Below, one piece after another: positions 56,478 through 64,000 of a stretch of 64,000 nt of DNA. The notes beneath the pieces are model-generated. The model had not been told where the DNA came from and searched no databases. It saw only the letters and a program-made list of their open reading frames with translations. Made by a program: the position numbers and the translations under genes. This DNA is from JBGTLU01 sp041743935. Its GTDB lineage: Bacteria; Bacteroidota; Bacteroidia; Sphingobacteriales; Sphingobacteriaceae. The stretch is taken from the NCBI GenBank assembly GCA_041743935.1, contig JBGTLU010000018.1, forward strand, positions 1 through 64,000. Reading direction: 5' to 3'. Positions within the stretch are counted from its first letter, which is position 1. Each line of letters starts with the position of its first letter.

Positions 56478-58028
56478 TTAAATTTTTATCTGCTCATCTC
56501 TGTCGTTATAGAAATGATATTCAGTAAGATGATATGCATTAATTGCTTTTATTTTTATCCACTGCTTGTATTTTAAAAACCATTTCCACTGAATGGAATA
56601 TAAACCCTTCTTTAAGTAGGCTTCCAAATACGGATGAACGTGTAAGGTTATACTTGTTTCATTTTGCTCTTTGAGTATATATTGCAAGTTGTTTTCAATA
56701 TCATCTGCTAATAAAATACTGGCTTTTATTTCACCGGTACCATTGCACGTAGGACATTTTTCAACCGTTACAATATTCATTTCAGGCCTAACACGTTGGC
56801 GTGTTAATTGAATTAAACCAAATTTACTTGGAGGGAGAATAGTGTGTTTGGCTCTATCGTTGTTCATTTCTTGCTTAAATGCATCAAACAAAATTTTACG
56901 GTTTGTTGCTTTATGCATGTCTATAAAATCTACCACGATGATACCACCCATATCTCGTAATCTTAATTGACGAGCAATTTCTTTTGCTGCCTCTAAATTT
57001 ACTTGTAATGCATTTTCTTCCTGGCTATTTCCGCTTGCTGTACGATTTCCGCTGTTTACGTCAATCACATGCATGGCCTCAGTGTGCTCTAAAATTAAGT
57101 AAGCTCCACCTTGCATGTTTACTGTACGACCAAATAAAGATTTGATTTGTTTATCAATTCCTATGTGCTCATAAAATGGATCTTTCCCTTTATATAGTTT
57201 TACAATTTTCTCTTGTTCTGGAGCGATGTTGTGTATATAAGATCTAATTTCCTCGTATATAACTGCATCATTAACATGAATGTTCTGAAAATCGGGATTT
57301 AAAACGTCTCTAAGTAATGTCGAAGTTCTATCGCTTTCGCCCAAAAGTTTTTGAGCGGGTTCTGCCATGTGCAATTTGTGCGACATAGATTCCCACTTTG
57401 CTACTAGTTCATTAATATCTCTATGTAAATCTGCAACACCCTTTCCTTCTGAAACCGTGCGAATGATGATACCAAAATTATTCGGACGAACGCTATCGAC
57501 CAATTTTTTTAACCTATTCCGTTCGGCAGAACTTTTAATTTTTTTAGAAACTGAGACTACGTCAGAGAAGGGAACCAAAACAACATATCTTCCGGCTAAT
57601 GATATATCTGAACTAAGTCTAGGACCTTTAGAAGATATAGGCTCCTTGGCAATTTGAACTGGTAAAACCTGCCCTTTTACAAGAACATCTGTAATTTTAC
57701 CGTTTTTATTTATGTCTTCATCACGGGTAAATTTGGCAAGATCTTTTGCCTGATATTGCCCGTTTCGTATTAGCTTGGTGAGTTTTAATAATGATTTTAC
57801 CTGTGGACCTAAGTCAAGATAATGCAGAAAAGCATCTTTTTCATAGCCTACATCTACAAAAGCAGCATTTAAACCAGGCATTATTTTTTTAATTCGCCCT
57901 AGATATAAATCCCCTACTGTATAGTTATTATTATTTTGTTCTAAATGTAACTCTACCAGCTGTTTATCTTGAAGTAATGCAATGGTGACTCCAGTTGGGC
58001 CAGCATTGATTATTAATTCCTTCACCAA
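56478..58028 (-). CDS. rng: Ribonuclease G (Rne/Rng family)
   Basis: 516 residues. Endoribonuclease for mRNA turnover and 16S rRNA maturation. N-terminal S1 domain (VGDLYLGRIKKIMPGLNAAF), RNase H-like and 5'-sensor parts, catalytic DNase I-like core with HVIDVNSGN and IVVDFIDMHKA (magnesium-binding Asp), and the zinc-link TVEKCPTCNGTGEI. The family normally has about 490-520 residues, so this is RNase G rather than RNase E. Downstream of hup and the TPR gene on the same strand, a lineage-typical order. Confidence 0.95.
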   Translation of the reverse strand: MVKELIINAGPTGVTIALLQDKQLVELHLEQNNNNYTVGDLYLGRIKKIMPGLNAAFVDVGYEKDAFLHYLDLGPQVKSLLKLTKLIRNGQYQAKDLAKFTRDEDINKNGKITDVLVKGQVLPVQIAKEPISSKGPRLSSDISLAGRYVVLVPFSDVVSVSKKIKSSAERNRLKKLVDSVRPNNFGIIIRTVSEGKGVADLHRDINELVAKWESMSHKLHMAEPAQKLLGESDRTSTLLRDVLNPDFQNIHVNDAVIYEEIRSYIHNIAPEQEKIVKLYKGKDPFYEHIGIDKQIKSLFGRTVNMQGGAYLILEHTEAMHVIDVNSGNRTASGNSQEENALQVNLEAAKEIARQLRLRDMGGIIVVDFIDMHKATNRKILFDAFKQEMNNDRAKHTILPPSKFGLIQLTRQRVRPEMNIVTVEKCPTCNGTGEIKASILLADDIENNLQYILKEQNETSITLHVHPYLEAYLKKGLYSIQWKWFLKYKQWIKIKAINAYHLTEYHFYNDRDEQIKI

Positions 58029-58045
58029 TACACAACAATTTAAAC

Positions 58046-58077
58046 ATCGAAGTCCCGCTAAATGGCGGGGTTTCGAT
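58046..58077 (-). terminator. Imperfect hairpin downstream of the 29-residue protein gene
   Basis: On the minus strand ATCGAAACCCCGC / GCGGGACTTCGAT, 11 of 13 paired, loop 6 bases, followed by TTTAAATTG. A relative of the GCCCCGAC terminators. It may reduce transcription from the upstream genes into rng. Confidence 0.5.
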
Positions 58078-58152
58078 ATAGTGTAACAATTTAATTTTAC
58101 AAGTTATATTAGCACGACGTAAGATTTGCGCCCTACCAATAGCTTGCGGAGT

Positions 58153-58242
58153 TTATTTTTTCTTATGTCTATTCTTTCTTAAGCGTTTTTTGCGCTTGTG
58201 AGTAGCCATTTTATGTCTTTTACGTTTTTTACCGCTTGGCAT
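58153..58242 (-). CDS. 29-residue basic protein (AURKAIP1/COX24-like)
   Basis: The product begins MPSGKKRKRHKMATHKRKKR and ends LRKNRHKKK: over half Lys/Arg/His. The GKKRKRHKMATHKRKKRLRK pattern matches the AURKAIP1/COX24 (mS38-like) domain of mitochondrial ribosome proteins, and similar tiny proteins occur across Bacteroidota, presumably bound to the ribosome. It is 26 bases past the stop of the TPR gene and upstream of rng on the same strand, so it is easily missed by gene callers. Confidence 0.75.
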   Translation of the reverse strand: MPSGKKRKRHKMATHKRKKRLRKNRHKKK

Positions 58243-58268
58243 AATTTAATTTTTTTAATGGTTAATAA

Positions 58269-59093
58269 TTATTTTAATTCGTTTATAATCCTATCAATAG
58301 TTTGGATTGCTGCAGGCTCTACAACATATCGCTTGCAAAGTTCAAAAGCATCAATAGCTTTTCTGCGTTCTCCTAAATTACGATAGGTTTCGCCTAAGTA
58401 AAAATATACTTCGGCATCTGGTGCATTTTTGGCAACAGTCAATAATCTTTGCTCAGCCTTATCATACTGACCAGTTTTCATAGAAAACAAAGCCAAATTT
58501 AAATTTGCTGGTACATTCTGTGAGTCGGCTTCAACAACAGATAACAAGAGTTGTATTCCGCTCATTGGGTTAGCAGTACCTTCTACATAGCATACACCAA
58601 GCCCCGTTTTTGCTTGTAAGTTCTCTGGATCAAGTAGTAATGCTTTTTCATAACTTAATATCGCATTATCTAGCATGTATTCTCTGCTCACCGAATCTTT
58701 TACGAGTTTATAACCCACTCTTAATTGATCTCCTGATTTTAACCAATTCTCTAAATTGGGTTCTGCAACAGCAACTTCGTATAGATATAATCCACTTACT
58801 GATGTCATGTTTACATCATCCCACTTTTGTGCTAATTGCCTTTTCAATGAGATATCGTTTGGATTTCTGGCAAGTTCTCTTTCCATTCTTTCGATATCTA
58901 AAACCAACCCTCTATTAACAAGTTGCTTGGCTTCTGCAGAAATACTTTCTATACTTATAGCTGCAACTTTAGAGTTAGTAGTCTTTTCGTCTTTAGGTGC
59001 AATAAGTCCTTTTAAATCTTGCGTTAACAAAAAAGCCATCAATACAATTATTGATGATATTACTAGTATTTGCTTTTTGGTTATCACAATCAA
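58269..59093 (-). CDS. Membrane-anchored tetratricopeptide-repeat protein
   Basis: 274 residues: N-terminal membrane anchor (KKQILVISSIIVLMAFLLTQ), linker, then TPR units (LDNAILSYEKALLLDPENLQ, AKTGLG; LNLALFSMKTGQYDKAEQRL; EVYFYLGETYRNLGERRKAI). Probably a periplasmic or inner-membrane-anchored scaffold. It starts 3 bases after the stop of hup and is followed by the 29-residue basic protein, so all three are one operon. Confidence 0.85.
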   Translation of the reverse strand: MIVITKKQILVISSIIVLMAFLLTQDLKGLIAPKDEKTTNSKVAAISIESISAEAKQLVNRGLVLDIERMERELARNPNDISLKRQLAQKWDDVNMTSVSGLYLYEVAVAEPNLENWLKSGDQLRVGYKLVKDSVSREYMLDNAILSYEKALLLDPENLQAKTGLGVCYVEGTANPMSGIQLLLSVVEADSQNVPANLNLALFSMKTGQYDKAEQRLLTVAKNAPDAEVYFYLGETYRNLGERRKAIDAFELCKRYVVEPAAIQTIDRIINELK

Positions 59094-59096
59094 AAA

Positions 59097-59396
59097 TTAC
59101 TTTGCAGCTTTCTTCTTTGAACTAGATTTTACTTTATCTGTAAATGCTTTAGCAGGTTTAAATGCCGGAACAAAATGCTCTGGGATAATAATTGCTGTAT
59201 TTTTAGAAATATTACGTGCTGTTTTTTTAGCGCGTTTTTTAACAATGAAGCTTCCGAAACCGCGCACATATACGTTTTCACCATCAATCATTGCGTTTTT
59301 CACTACTTTGAAGAATGCCTCTACAGTTTCGGCAACATTTACTTTTTCAATCCCGGTTTTGCTTGCAATGTCTGCAATCACCTCAGCTTTAGTCAT
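59097..59396 (-). CDS. hup: HU-family DNA-binding protein
   Basis: 99 residues. Nucleoid protein that bends DNA. The HU fold is complete: MTKAEVIADIASKTGIEKVN, AMIDGENVYVRGFGSFIVKK with the beta-arm start RAKKTARNISKNTAIIIPEH, and FVPAFKPAKAF. The C-terminal extension is Lys/Ala-rich (SSSKKKAAK). Divergent from mutY, with about 120 bases between start codons. Confidence 0.95.
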   Translation of the reverse strand: MTKAEVIADIASKTGIEKVNVAETVEAFFKVVKNAMIDGENVYVRGFGSFIVKKRAKKTARNISKNTAIIIPEHFVPAFKPAKAFTDKVKSSSKKKAAK

Positions 59397-59515
59397 AGTT
59401 GTATTTTTATTATATAAATTTAGTTAATTCAATAATAGTTTAGGGGTTGCGAAGATACTTCTTTTCCTTATAATTGAGAAACAAAATGTAGCTTAATTTT
59501 ATTTTAATTTTTGTA

Positions 59516-60559
59516 ATGGATATTGGATTTCAGTTGATTACGTGGTATAATGAGAATAAACGCGATTTACCGTGGCGTAATACTAAAAATGCCTATGAGA
59601 TTTGGTTATCTGAAATTATTTTACAACAAACCAAAGTAGATCAGGGATTACCTTATTTTAAACGCTTTATAGACAGGTTTCCTACCATCGACAATTTTGC
59701 CAACGCCTCGGAAGATGAGATTTTAAAACTCTGGCAAGGTTTGGGATACTACTCCCGTGCAAGAAACATGCATAAAACTGCTCAGCAAATCATGAATCAA
59801 TATAGAGGTAAATTTCCTATTTCTTATGATCAACTTATCACTTTAAAAGGCATTGGGCCATACACTGCAGCTGCGATTGCTTCTTTTTCTAATGATGAGA
59901 AAGTTGCCGTTGTAGATGGTAACGTTTTTAGAGTTTTGAGCAGATTATTTGCCATTGAAGTACCTATTGATAGCGTAAAAGTCAGAAAAGTATTTTTTGA
60001 TTTAGCTATGGATGTTATGGCAAACCACCCACCAGCCACTTTTAACCAAGCCATAATGGAGTACGGAGCCATGTATTGCAAACCCAAATCACCAGATTGT
60101 TTTAATTGCATCTTGAATACAACTTGCCAAGCATATTTGAGTAAAAAAGTAAATCAATATCCGGTAAAGGGCAAAAAAAGCACCTCCAGAAAACGATACT
60201 TTCATTATTTGGTATTAAAATCTAACGACCAATTTTATTTGAACAAGAGAACTAAGAAAGACATTTGGCAACATTTATACGATTTCCCGCTTATAGAAAC
60301 AGCATCAAATACAAGTGAGAATGAAATATTTACTTCCATCGACTTTAAAAATATTGTTGGTAATGCTGATTTTACAGTACAAAATATTTCGGAGGAATAC
60401 ACCCATATTTTATCTCATCAACTCATCCATGCAAAATTCTATGAATTGAGCATGAGGGCTTTAGAATATAACACTTCGTATATATTAGTTGCTGAACCAG
60501 ATTTGTCTTACTACCCTTTTCCGAAATTAATTGATGAATATTTAAAAAAATCTTTATAA
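59516..60559 (+). CDS. mutY: A/G-specific adenine glycosylase MutY
   Basis: 347 residues. Removes adenine mispaired with 8-oxoguanine. Catalytic Glu in SEIILQQTKVDQG, helix-hairpin-helix LKGIGPYTAAAIASF with the downstream Asp in VDGNVFRVLSR, the [4Fe-4S] loop Cys-x6-Cys-x2-Cys-x5-Cys (CKPKSPDCFNCILNTTC), and a C-terminal NUDIX-like recognition domain. Followed by ssb 27 bases later. Confidence 0.96.
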   Translation: MDIGFQLITWYNENKRDLPWRNTKNAYEIWLSEIILQQTKVDQGLPYFKRFIDRFPTIDNFANASEDEILKLWQGLGYYSRARNMHKTAQQIMNQYRGKFPISYDQLITLKGIGPYTAAAIASFSNDEKVAVVDGNVFRVLSRLFAIEVPIDSVKVRKVFFDLAMDVMANHPPATFNQAIMEYGAMYCKPKSPDCFNCILNTTCQAYLSKKVNQYPVKGKKSTSRKRYFHYLVLKSNDQFYLNKRTKKDIWQHLYDFPLIETASNTSENEIFTSIDFKNIVGNADFTVQNISEEYTHILSHQLIHAKFYELSMRALEYNTSYILVAEPDLSYYPFPKLIDEYLKKSL

Positions 60560-60586
60560 CTTGTAACCAATAAATTACAAAACGCT

Positions 60587-61000
60587 ATGTCAGGTATTAA
60601 CAAAGTAATCTTAGTTGGGCATTTGGGCAAGGACCCAGAAGCTAGACATCTTGATGGAGGAGTAACTGTGGTTACATTTCCATTGGCCACCTCTGAATCT
60701 TATAACAAAGATGGTAAAAGAGTGGAACAAACCGAGTGGCACAATGTGGTTATGTGGCGCGGTTTGGCAGAAGTTGCCGAAAAATATTTGCAAAAAGGAA
60801 AATTGGTTTACATTGAAGGTAAGCTTAGAACTCGCTCTTGGGATGATAAAGAAGGCAACAAAAAGTATGCAACCGAGGTAGTTGCAGAAAACTTTACCAT
60901 GCTTGGTCGCAAAAGCGATCATGAAGGCGGAAATGGTAGTGACGGTGCAAAAGCTTTAGATGCTATGCCGGATAGCCCTGAAGGCGATCTTCCATTTTAA
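60587..61000 (+). CDS. ssb: Single-stranded DNA-binding protein
   Basis: 137 residues. OB-fold N-terminus (INKVILVGHLGKDPEARHLD ... EWHNVVMWRGLAEVAEKYLQ, KGKLVYIEGKLRTRSW) and a disordered tail ending in the acidic tip SPEGDLPF, the docking site for replication and repair partners. Same strand as mutY, 27-base gap, then a terminator. Confidence 0.96.
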   Translation: MSGINKVILVGHLGKDPEARHLDGGVTVVTFPLATSESYNKDGKRVEQTEWHNVVMWRGLAEVAEKYLQKGKLVYIEGKLRTRSWDDKEGNKKYATEVVAENFTMLGRKSDHEGGNGSDGAKALDAMPDSPEGDLPF

Positions 61001-61034
61001 TTTAAGCACCTAAACTAATAAACTAACTAGATTG

Positions 61035-61065
61035 AGGCAGTGTTAACAACGCTGCCTTAATTTTT
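61035..61065 (+). terminator. Terminator of mutY-ssb
   Basis: AGGCAGTG / CGCTGCCT stem (8 pairs, one G-T), loop 7 bases, followed by TTAATTTTT. The T-run extends over the stop codon of the convergent histidine kinase gene. Confidence 0.8.
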
Positions 61066-62424
61066 AAATAAAGGCAGACTGAATTGTATGGTAGTACCTT
61101 CTTTTAGTTTGCTAAATACAGAAATTTTTCCACCAGATTTTTCTACAAAATCCTTACATAACACTAGACCCAACCCCGATCCCTTTTCGCCTTTTGTACC
61201 TACCGTAGAAATACGGTTATCTATTCTAAATAATTGATTTACTTTATCTTCCGTCATGCCAACGCCTGTATCACTAACACCAATCCAAGCATAATTATTT
61301 TGCTTTTTCAAAGAAATCATAATTTCACCTTCTTCTGGCGTAAATTTTATGGCATTATGTAATAGGTTCCTTAAAATAGTGTCCACCATATTTTTATCTG
61401 CAAAGGCATGTATAGCGCCATTTGCATCAAACTTTATATTTAATTTTTTGGCATCAGTCAATGATTCTGCAATAGATAAAGTCTCTTTTATTTGTGCATT
61501 TAACTCTAAAGGTTCGGGTTTTATTAAAACACCTTCCCTTTGAGAATCTGCCCATAGTAATAGATTATCTAACAAGGTATGTAAGCCTTCTACAGATTTT
61601 TTTATTTCTGTGGATATTATTTTTACTTCTTCTTCAGAGAAATTACCTGGATGACTGTTTAATACTTTGGAGTAACCTAAAAAAGTATTTAATGGACTTT
61701 TTAAATCATGTGCAATAATGGAAAAAAGCTTGTCCTTTGCTTCATTCACTTGTTTAAGCTCTTCGTTTTGGGCAGTAACAATTCTTTCGTTTTTTATATA
61801 TAAGTTTTTGTAGTAAAAGAAGAAAAATGTAATGAATAATATTGCCTCAACTATACAAGCTATCTCCAAAGCTTTCAGATTTTTATCCATGTCCATCAGC
61901 TTTAATGATATAATTGGATTAATGTATTCAACTGTGGTGATAAATAGAATATTTAAAAATACGATTATCCCGATAGTAATTTTTTCTTTGGATGTTAAAA
62001 CTACTAATGGAACGATGGTACAACCTATAATTAGAGTTTTGGTAGGAATAAAATTATAATTAGGAGGGTAGTTCATTATCAAAGCCATAGAAAACAACAA
62101 AATAGATGGCAATGAGGCTAACATGGTCCTGCCAAGTAAATGATGCCCATTTCTTATAAAGTAGTAAGAGGCTATTGCCGTGGCTACAGGAGAAATAATA
62201 ATTGGAATGGTAATAGGGTTGATTGGAAGAATAAACAAAAATGGGATGGTAAATAACCCGACAACTGCAATGATTCTATTGGTAATAAATATGGCAGAAT
62301 TTAATTCAGCAGGATACTCCTCCCTAATTCCATTACTTGATATTCTATCTGATAAAGATTTGAGCATACTGTAAGCGTTTCGTGTTTTATTACATCTTAT
62401 TCTCCGAAAAAAATCGGACAGCAT
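61057..62424 (-). CDS. Sensor histidine kinase
   Basis: 455 residues (a start at 62367 would remove 19). Six hydrophobic segments between about residues 45 and 195 form a membrane sensor of unknown ligand. HisKA dimerisation box with the phosphorylated His239 (SIIAHDLKSPLNTFLGYSKV), and HATPase with N box (ILRNLLHNAIKFTPEEG), G1 (GVSDTGVGMTED) and G2 (GEKGSGLGLVLCKDF). No response regulator is encoded next to it, so its partner is elsewhere. It stands alone, facing the ssb terminator. Confidence 0.9.
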   Translation of the reverse strand: MLSDFFRRIRCNKTRNAYSMLKSLSDRISSNGIREEYPAELNSAIFITNRIIAVVGLFTIPFLFILPINPITIPIIISPVATAIASYYFIRNGHHLLGRTMLASLPSILLFSMALIMNYPPNYNFIPTKTLIIGCTIVPLVVLTSKEKITIGIIVFLNILFITTVEYINPIISLKLMDMDKNLKALEIACIVEAILFITFFFFYYKNLYIKNERIVTAQNEELKQVNEAKDKLFSIIAHDLKSPLNTFLGYSKVLNSHPGNFSEEEVKIISTEIKKSVEGLHTLLDNLLLWADSQREGVLIKPEPLELNAQIKETLSIAESLTDAKKLNIKFDANGAIHAFADKNMVDTILRNLLHNAIKFTPEEGEIMISLKKQNNYAWIGVSDTGVGMTEDKVNQLFRIDNRISTVGTKGEKGSGLGLVLCKDFVEKSGGKISVFSKLKEGTTIQFSLPLFKN

Positions 62425-62507
62425 ACAGTAAATCTGAAAAAATGTAGATTTTACTTGAGAGCGCTGACCCCTTTATACGAAACAAGTCCCATTAAGTTAC
62501 AATTATC

Positions 62508-64000
62508 TTATCTAATTTTTATGTTTAATTCTTCCAATTGATTTTCTGCAATCACCGATGGAGAATCTATCATTACGTCTCTGCCCGAGTTATTCTTCGG
62601 GAAGGCTATTACGTCACGTATAGAATCTGTTCCTGCAAAAAGCGATGTCCATCTATCAAAACCAAAGGCAATGCCTCCATGGGGTGGTGCCCCAAATTCA
62701 AAAGCATCCATCAAAAAGCCAAATTGAGACTGTGCTTCTTCTTTCGTAAAACCCAAATGTTTAAACATAAGAGCCTGTAAAGTTCTATCGTGGATCCTTA
62801 TGGAACCTCCGCCAATTTCGGTGCCGTTTATTACTAAATCGTATGCATTAGCTCTTACTTCACCTGGCTTGGTATCTAACAGTACAATATCCTCAGGCTT
62901 CGGAGAAGTGAAAGGATGATGCATGGCATGATATCTTTTATTTTCTTCATCCCACTCTAAAAGAGGAAAATCTACTACCCAAAGTGGTGCAAATTTTGTT
63001 TTGTCTCTTAAACCTAACCGATTACCCATTTCGAGTCTTAGTTCATTCAAAGCTTTTCTTGTTTTGTCCTTCGTACCTGCTAAAATCAACAACAAATCAC
63101 CCGGTTTTGCATCAAATACAGAAGCCCATTTTTTTAAATCATCTTCAGTATAAAATTTATCTACCGATGATTTTAATGAACCATCTGCATTATACCTTAA
63201 ATAAACCAAACCACTTGCACCTATTTGTGGTTTTTTCACAAATTCGGTAAGTTCATCTAATTGTTTTCGAGTATATTCAGCACATCCCTTGGCACAAATT
63301 CCAACTACTAATTCGGCAGAATCAAAAACTCCAAATCCTTTCCCAGAAACTAAATTATTATTTGTAGAATTTAGTTCTACAAATTTCATTTCGAACCGAA
63401 CATCAGGTTTATCGCTTCCGTAAAAGCGCATGGCTTCGGCATACTCCATTCTCGGAAAATTAGCAAGTTCTACATTGATAACCGATTTAAATAAGTGTTT
63501 GGTCAACCCTTCGAAAGTATTTAGGATATCTTCTTGGGTAACAAAAGACATTTCGCAATCAATTTGTGTAAATTCTGGTTGTCTGTCGGCTCGTAAGTCT
63601 TCGTCTCTAAAACATTTTACGATCTGAAAATATCTATCAAAACCAGAAACCATTAGTAATTGCTTAAACGTTTGTGGCGATTGTGGCAAAGCATAAAACT
63701 CACCGGCATTCATTCGGCTTGGTACAACAAAATCTCTTGCCCCTTCTGGGGTAGATTTTATCAATACAGGAGTTTCAACCTCTATAAAATGCATGGAATC
63801 CATGTATTTTCTAGTTTCAACAGCTAATTTATGCCTAAGCTCTAAGTTTTTGCGAATTGGATTTCTTCGTAAATCTAAATACCTATATTTTGCTCTTAAA
63901 TCATCCCCACCATCGGTTTCGTCTTCAATTAAAAACGGCGGAAGTTTTGCAGCATTTAAAACAACTAGTTCATTAACTTTTATTTCAATTTCGCCGGTAG
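62508..64000 (-). CDS. aspS: Aspartyl-tRNA synthetase, N-terminus beyond the window
   Basis: About 497 C-terminal residues are present; the frame runs open to the window edge (the ATG at 63803 is internal). Charges tRNA-Asp with aspartate. Visible parts: the motif 2 loop FRDEDLRADRQPEFTQID, the bacterial GAD insertion domain, and the motif 3 site GIAFGFDRWTSLFAG. Upstream residues DLRAKYRYLDLRRNPIRKNL belong to the motif 1 helix. Last gene on this side, downstream of the histidine kinase start by 83 bases. Confidence 0.95.
   Translation of the reverse strand, partial: TGEIEIKVNELVVLNAAKLPPFLIEDETDGGDDLRAKYRYLDLRRNPIRKNLELRHKLAVETRKYMDSMHFIEVETPVLIKSTPEGARDFVVPSRMNAGEFYALPQSPQTFKQLLMVSGFDRYFQIVKCFRDEDLRADRQPEFTQIDCEMSFVTQEDILNTFEGLTKHLFKSVINVELANFPRMEYAEAMRFYGSDKPDVRFEMKFVELNSTNNNLVSGKGFGVFDSAELVVGICAKGCAEYTRKQLDELTEFVKKPQIGASGLVYLRYNADGSLKSSVDKFYTEDDLKKWASVFDAKPGDLLLILAGTKDKTRKALNELRLEMGNRLGLRDKTKFAPLWVVDFPLLEWDEENKRYHAMHHPFTSPKPEDIVLLDTKPGEVRANAYDLVINGTEIGGGSIRIHDRTLQALMFKHLGFTKEEAQSQFGFLMDAFEFGAPPHGGIAFGFDRWTSLFAGTDSIRDVIAFPKNNSGRDVMIDSPSVIAENQLEELNIKIR

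Overview
This 64 kb, AT-rich window is chromosomal DNA from a member of the phylum Bacteroidota, probably the Chitinophagales/Sphingobacteriales side, although the order is uncertain. The evidence is type IX secretion system (T9SS) genes (porU, porV), the gliding lipoprotein gene gldH, T9SS C-terminal sorting domains, Bacteroidota-type -33/-7 promoters (TTTG / TAnnTTTG), starts that mostly lack Shine-Dalgarno sequences, and lineage-typical gene orders (porU-porV-ispF, holB-PSP1-gldH, hup-TPR-rng divergent from mutY-ssb). No rRNA, tRNA, CRISPR array, insertion sequence or phage was recognised.

Layout. 0.1-2 kb: dnaG. 2.1-4.9 kb: a small accessory locus of secreted proteins on the minus strand, partly decayed (two pseudogenes), with a JAB/JAMM-like lipoprotein whose 5' end carries a C9 tract that puts its best start out of frame. 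4.9-9.3 kb: an exported protein, a small Cys-tailed membrane protein, a SpoU-type rRNA methyltransferase and a FecA-like TonB-dependent receptor. 9.3-11.1 kb: a cluster of small envelope/stress proteins (YtxH, holin-like, acidic disordered protein). 11.2-17.7 kb: clpC, ettA, a YkuK-like protein, murF. 17.8-23.4 kb: porU-porV-ispF. 23.4-34.1 kb: GNAT, ggt, mfd, a tandemly duplicated palindromic repeat, fabI, a TPR protein, a zinc-ribbon/coiled-coil protein and NIF3. 34.1-41.2 kb: an accessory block of GT-C glycosyltransferases and T9SS cargo, two of four genes broken by in-frame stops. 41.2-48.4 kb: def, ruvX, holB, PSP1, gldH, a beta-barrel protein, a KAS III-like enzyme, a Cys-rich secreted protein, an NAD(P)-binding protein. 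48.6-56.4 kb: a UbiD-family decarboxylase, a large TonB receptor, a third GT-C gene with two stops, clpS with a CsbD-like gene, and an OmpA lipoprotein. 56.5-64 kb: rng, a 29-residue AURKAIP1/COX24-like protein, a TPR protein, hup, mutY, ssb, an orphan histidine kinase and the 3' part of aspS.

How it fits together. PorU and PorV process and deliver T9SS cargo, and two genes with T9SS sorting domains lie in the 36-41 kb block. The neighbouring GT-C enzymes probably add sugars to envelope or secreted molecules. The most striking feature is that in-frame nonsense codons, several best explained as C-to-T or G-to-A changes, occur only in accessory surface/secretion genes (2.2-3 kb, 34.9 kb, 36.4 kb, 53.6 and 54.6 kb), while all housekeeping genes are intact. 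Together with the C9 tract, this points to decay or on/off variation of surface functions, or to mixed alleles in the source population. Raw reads would separate these.
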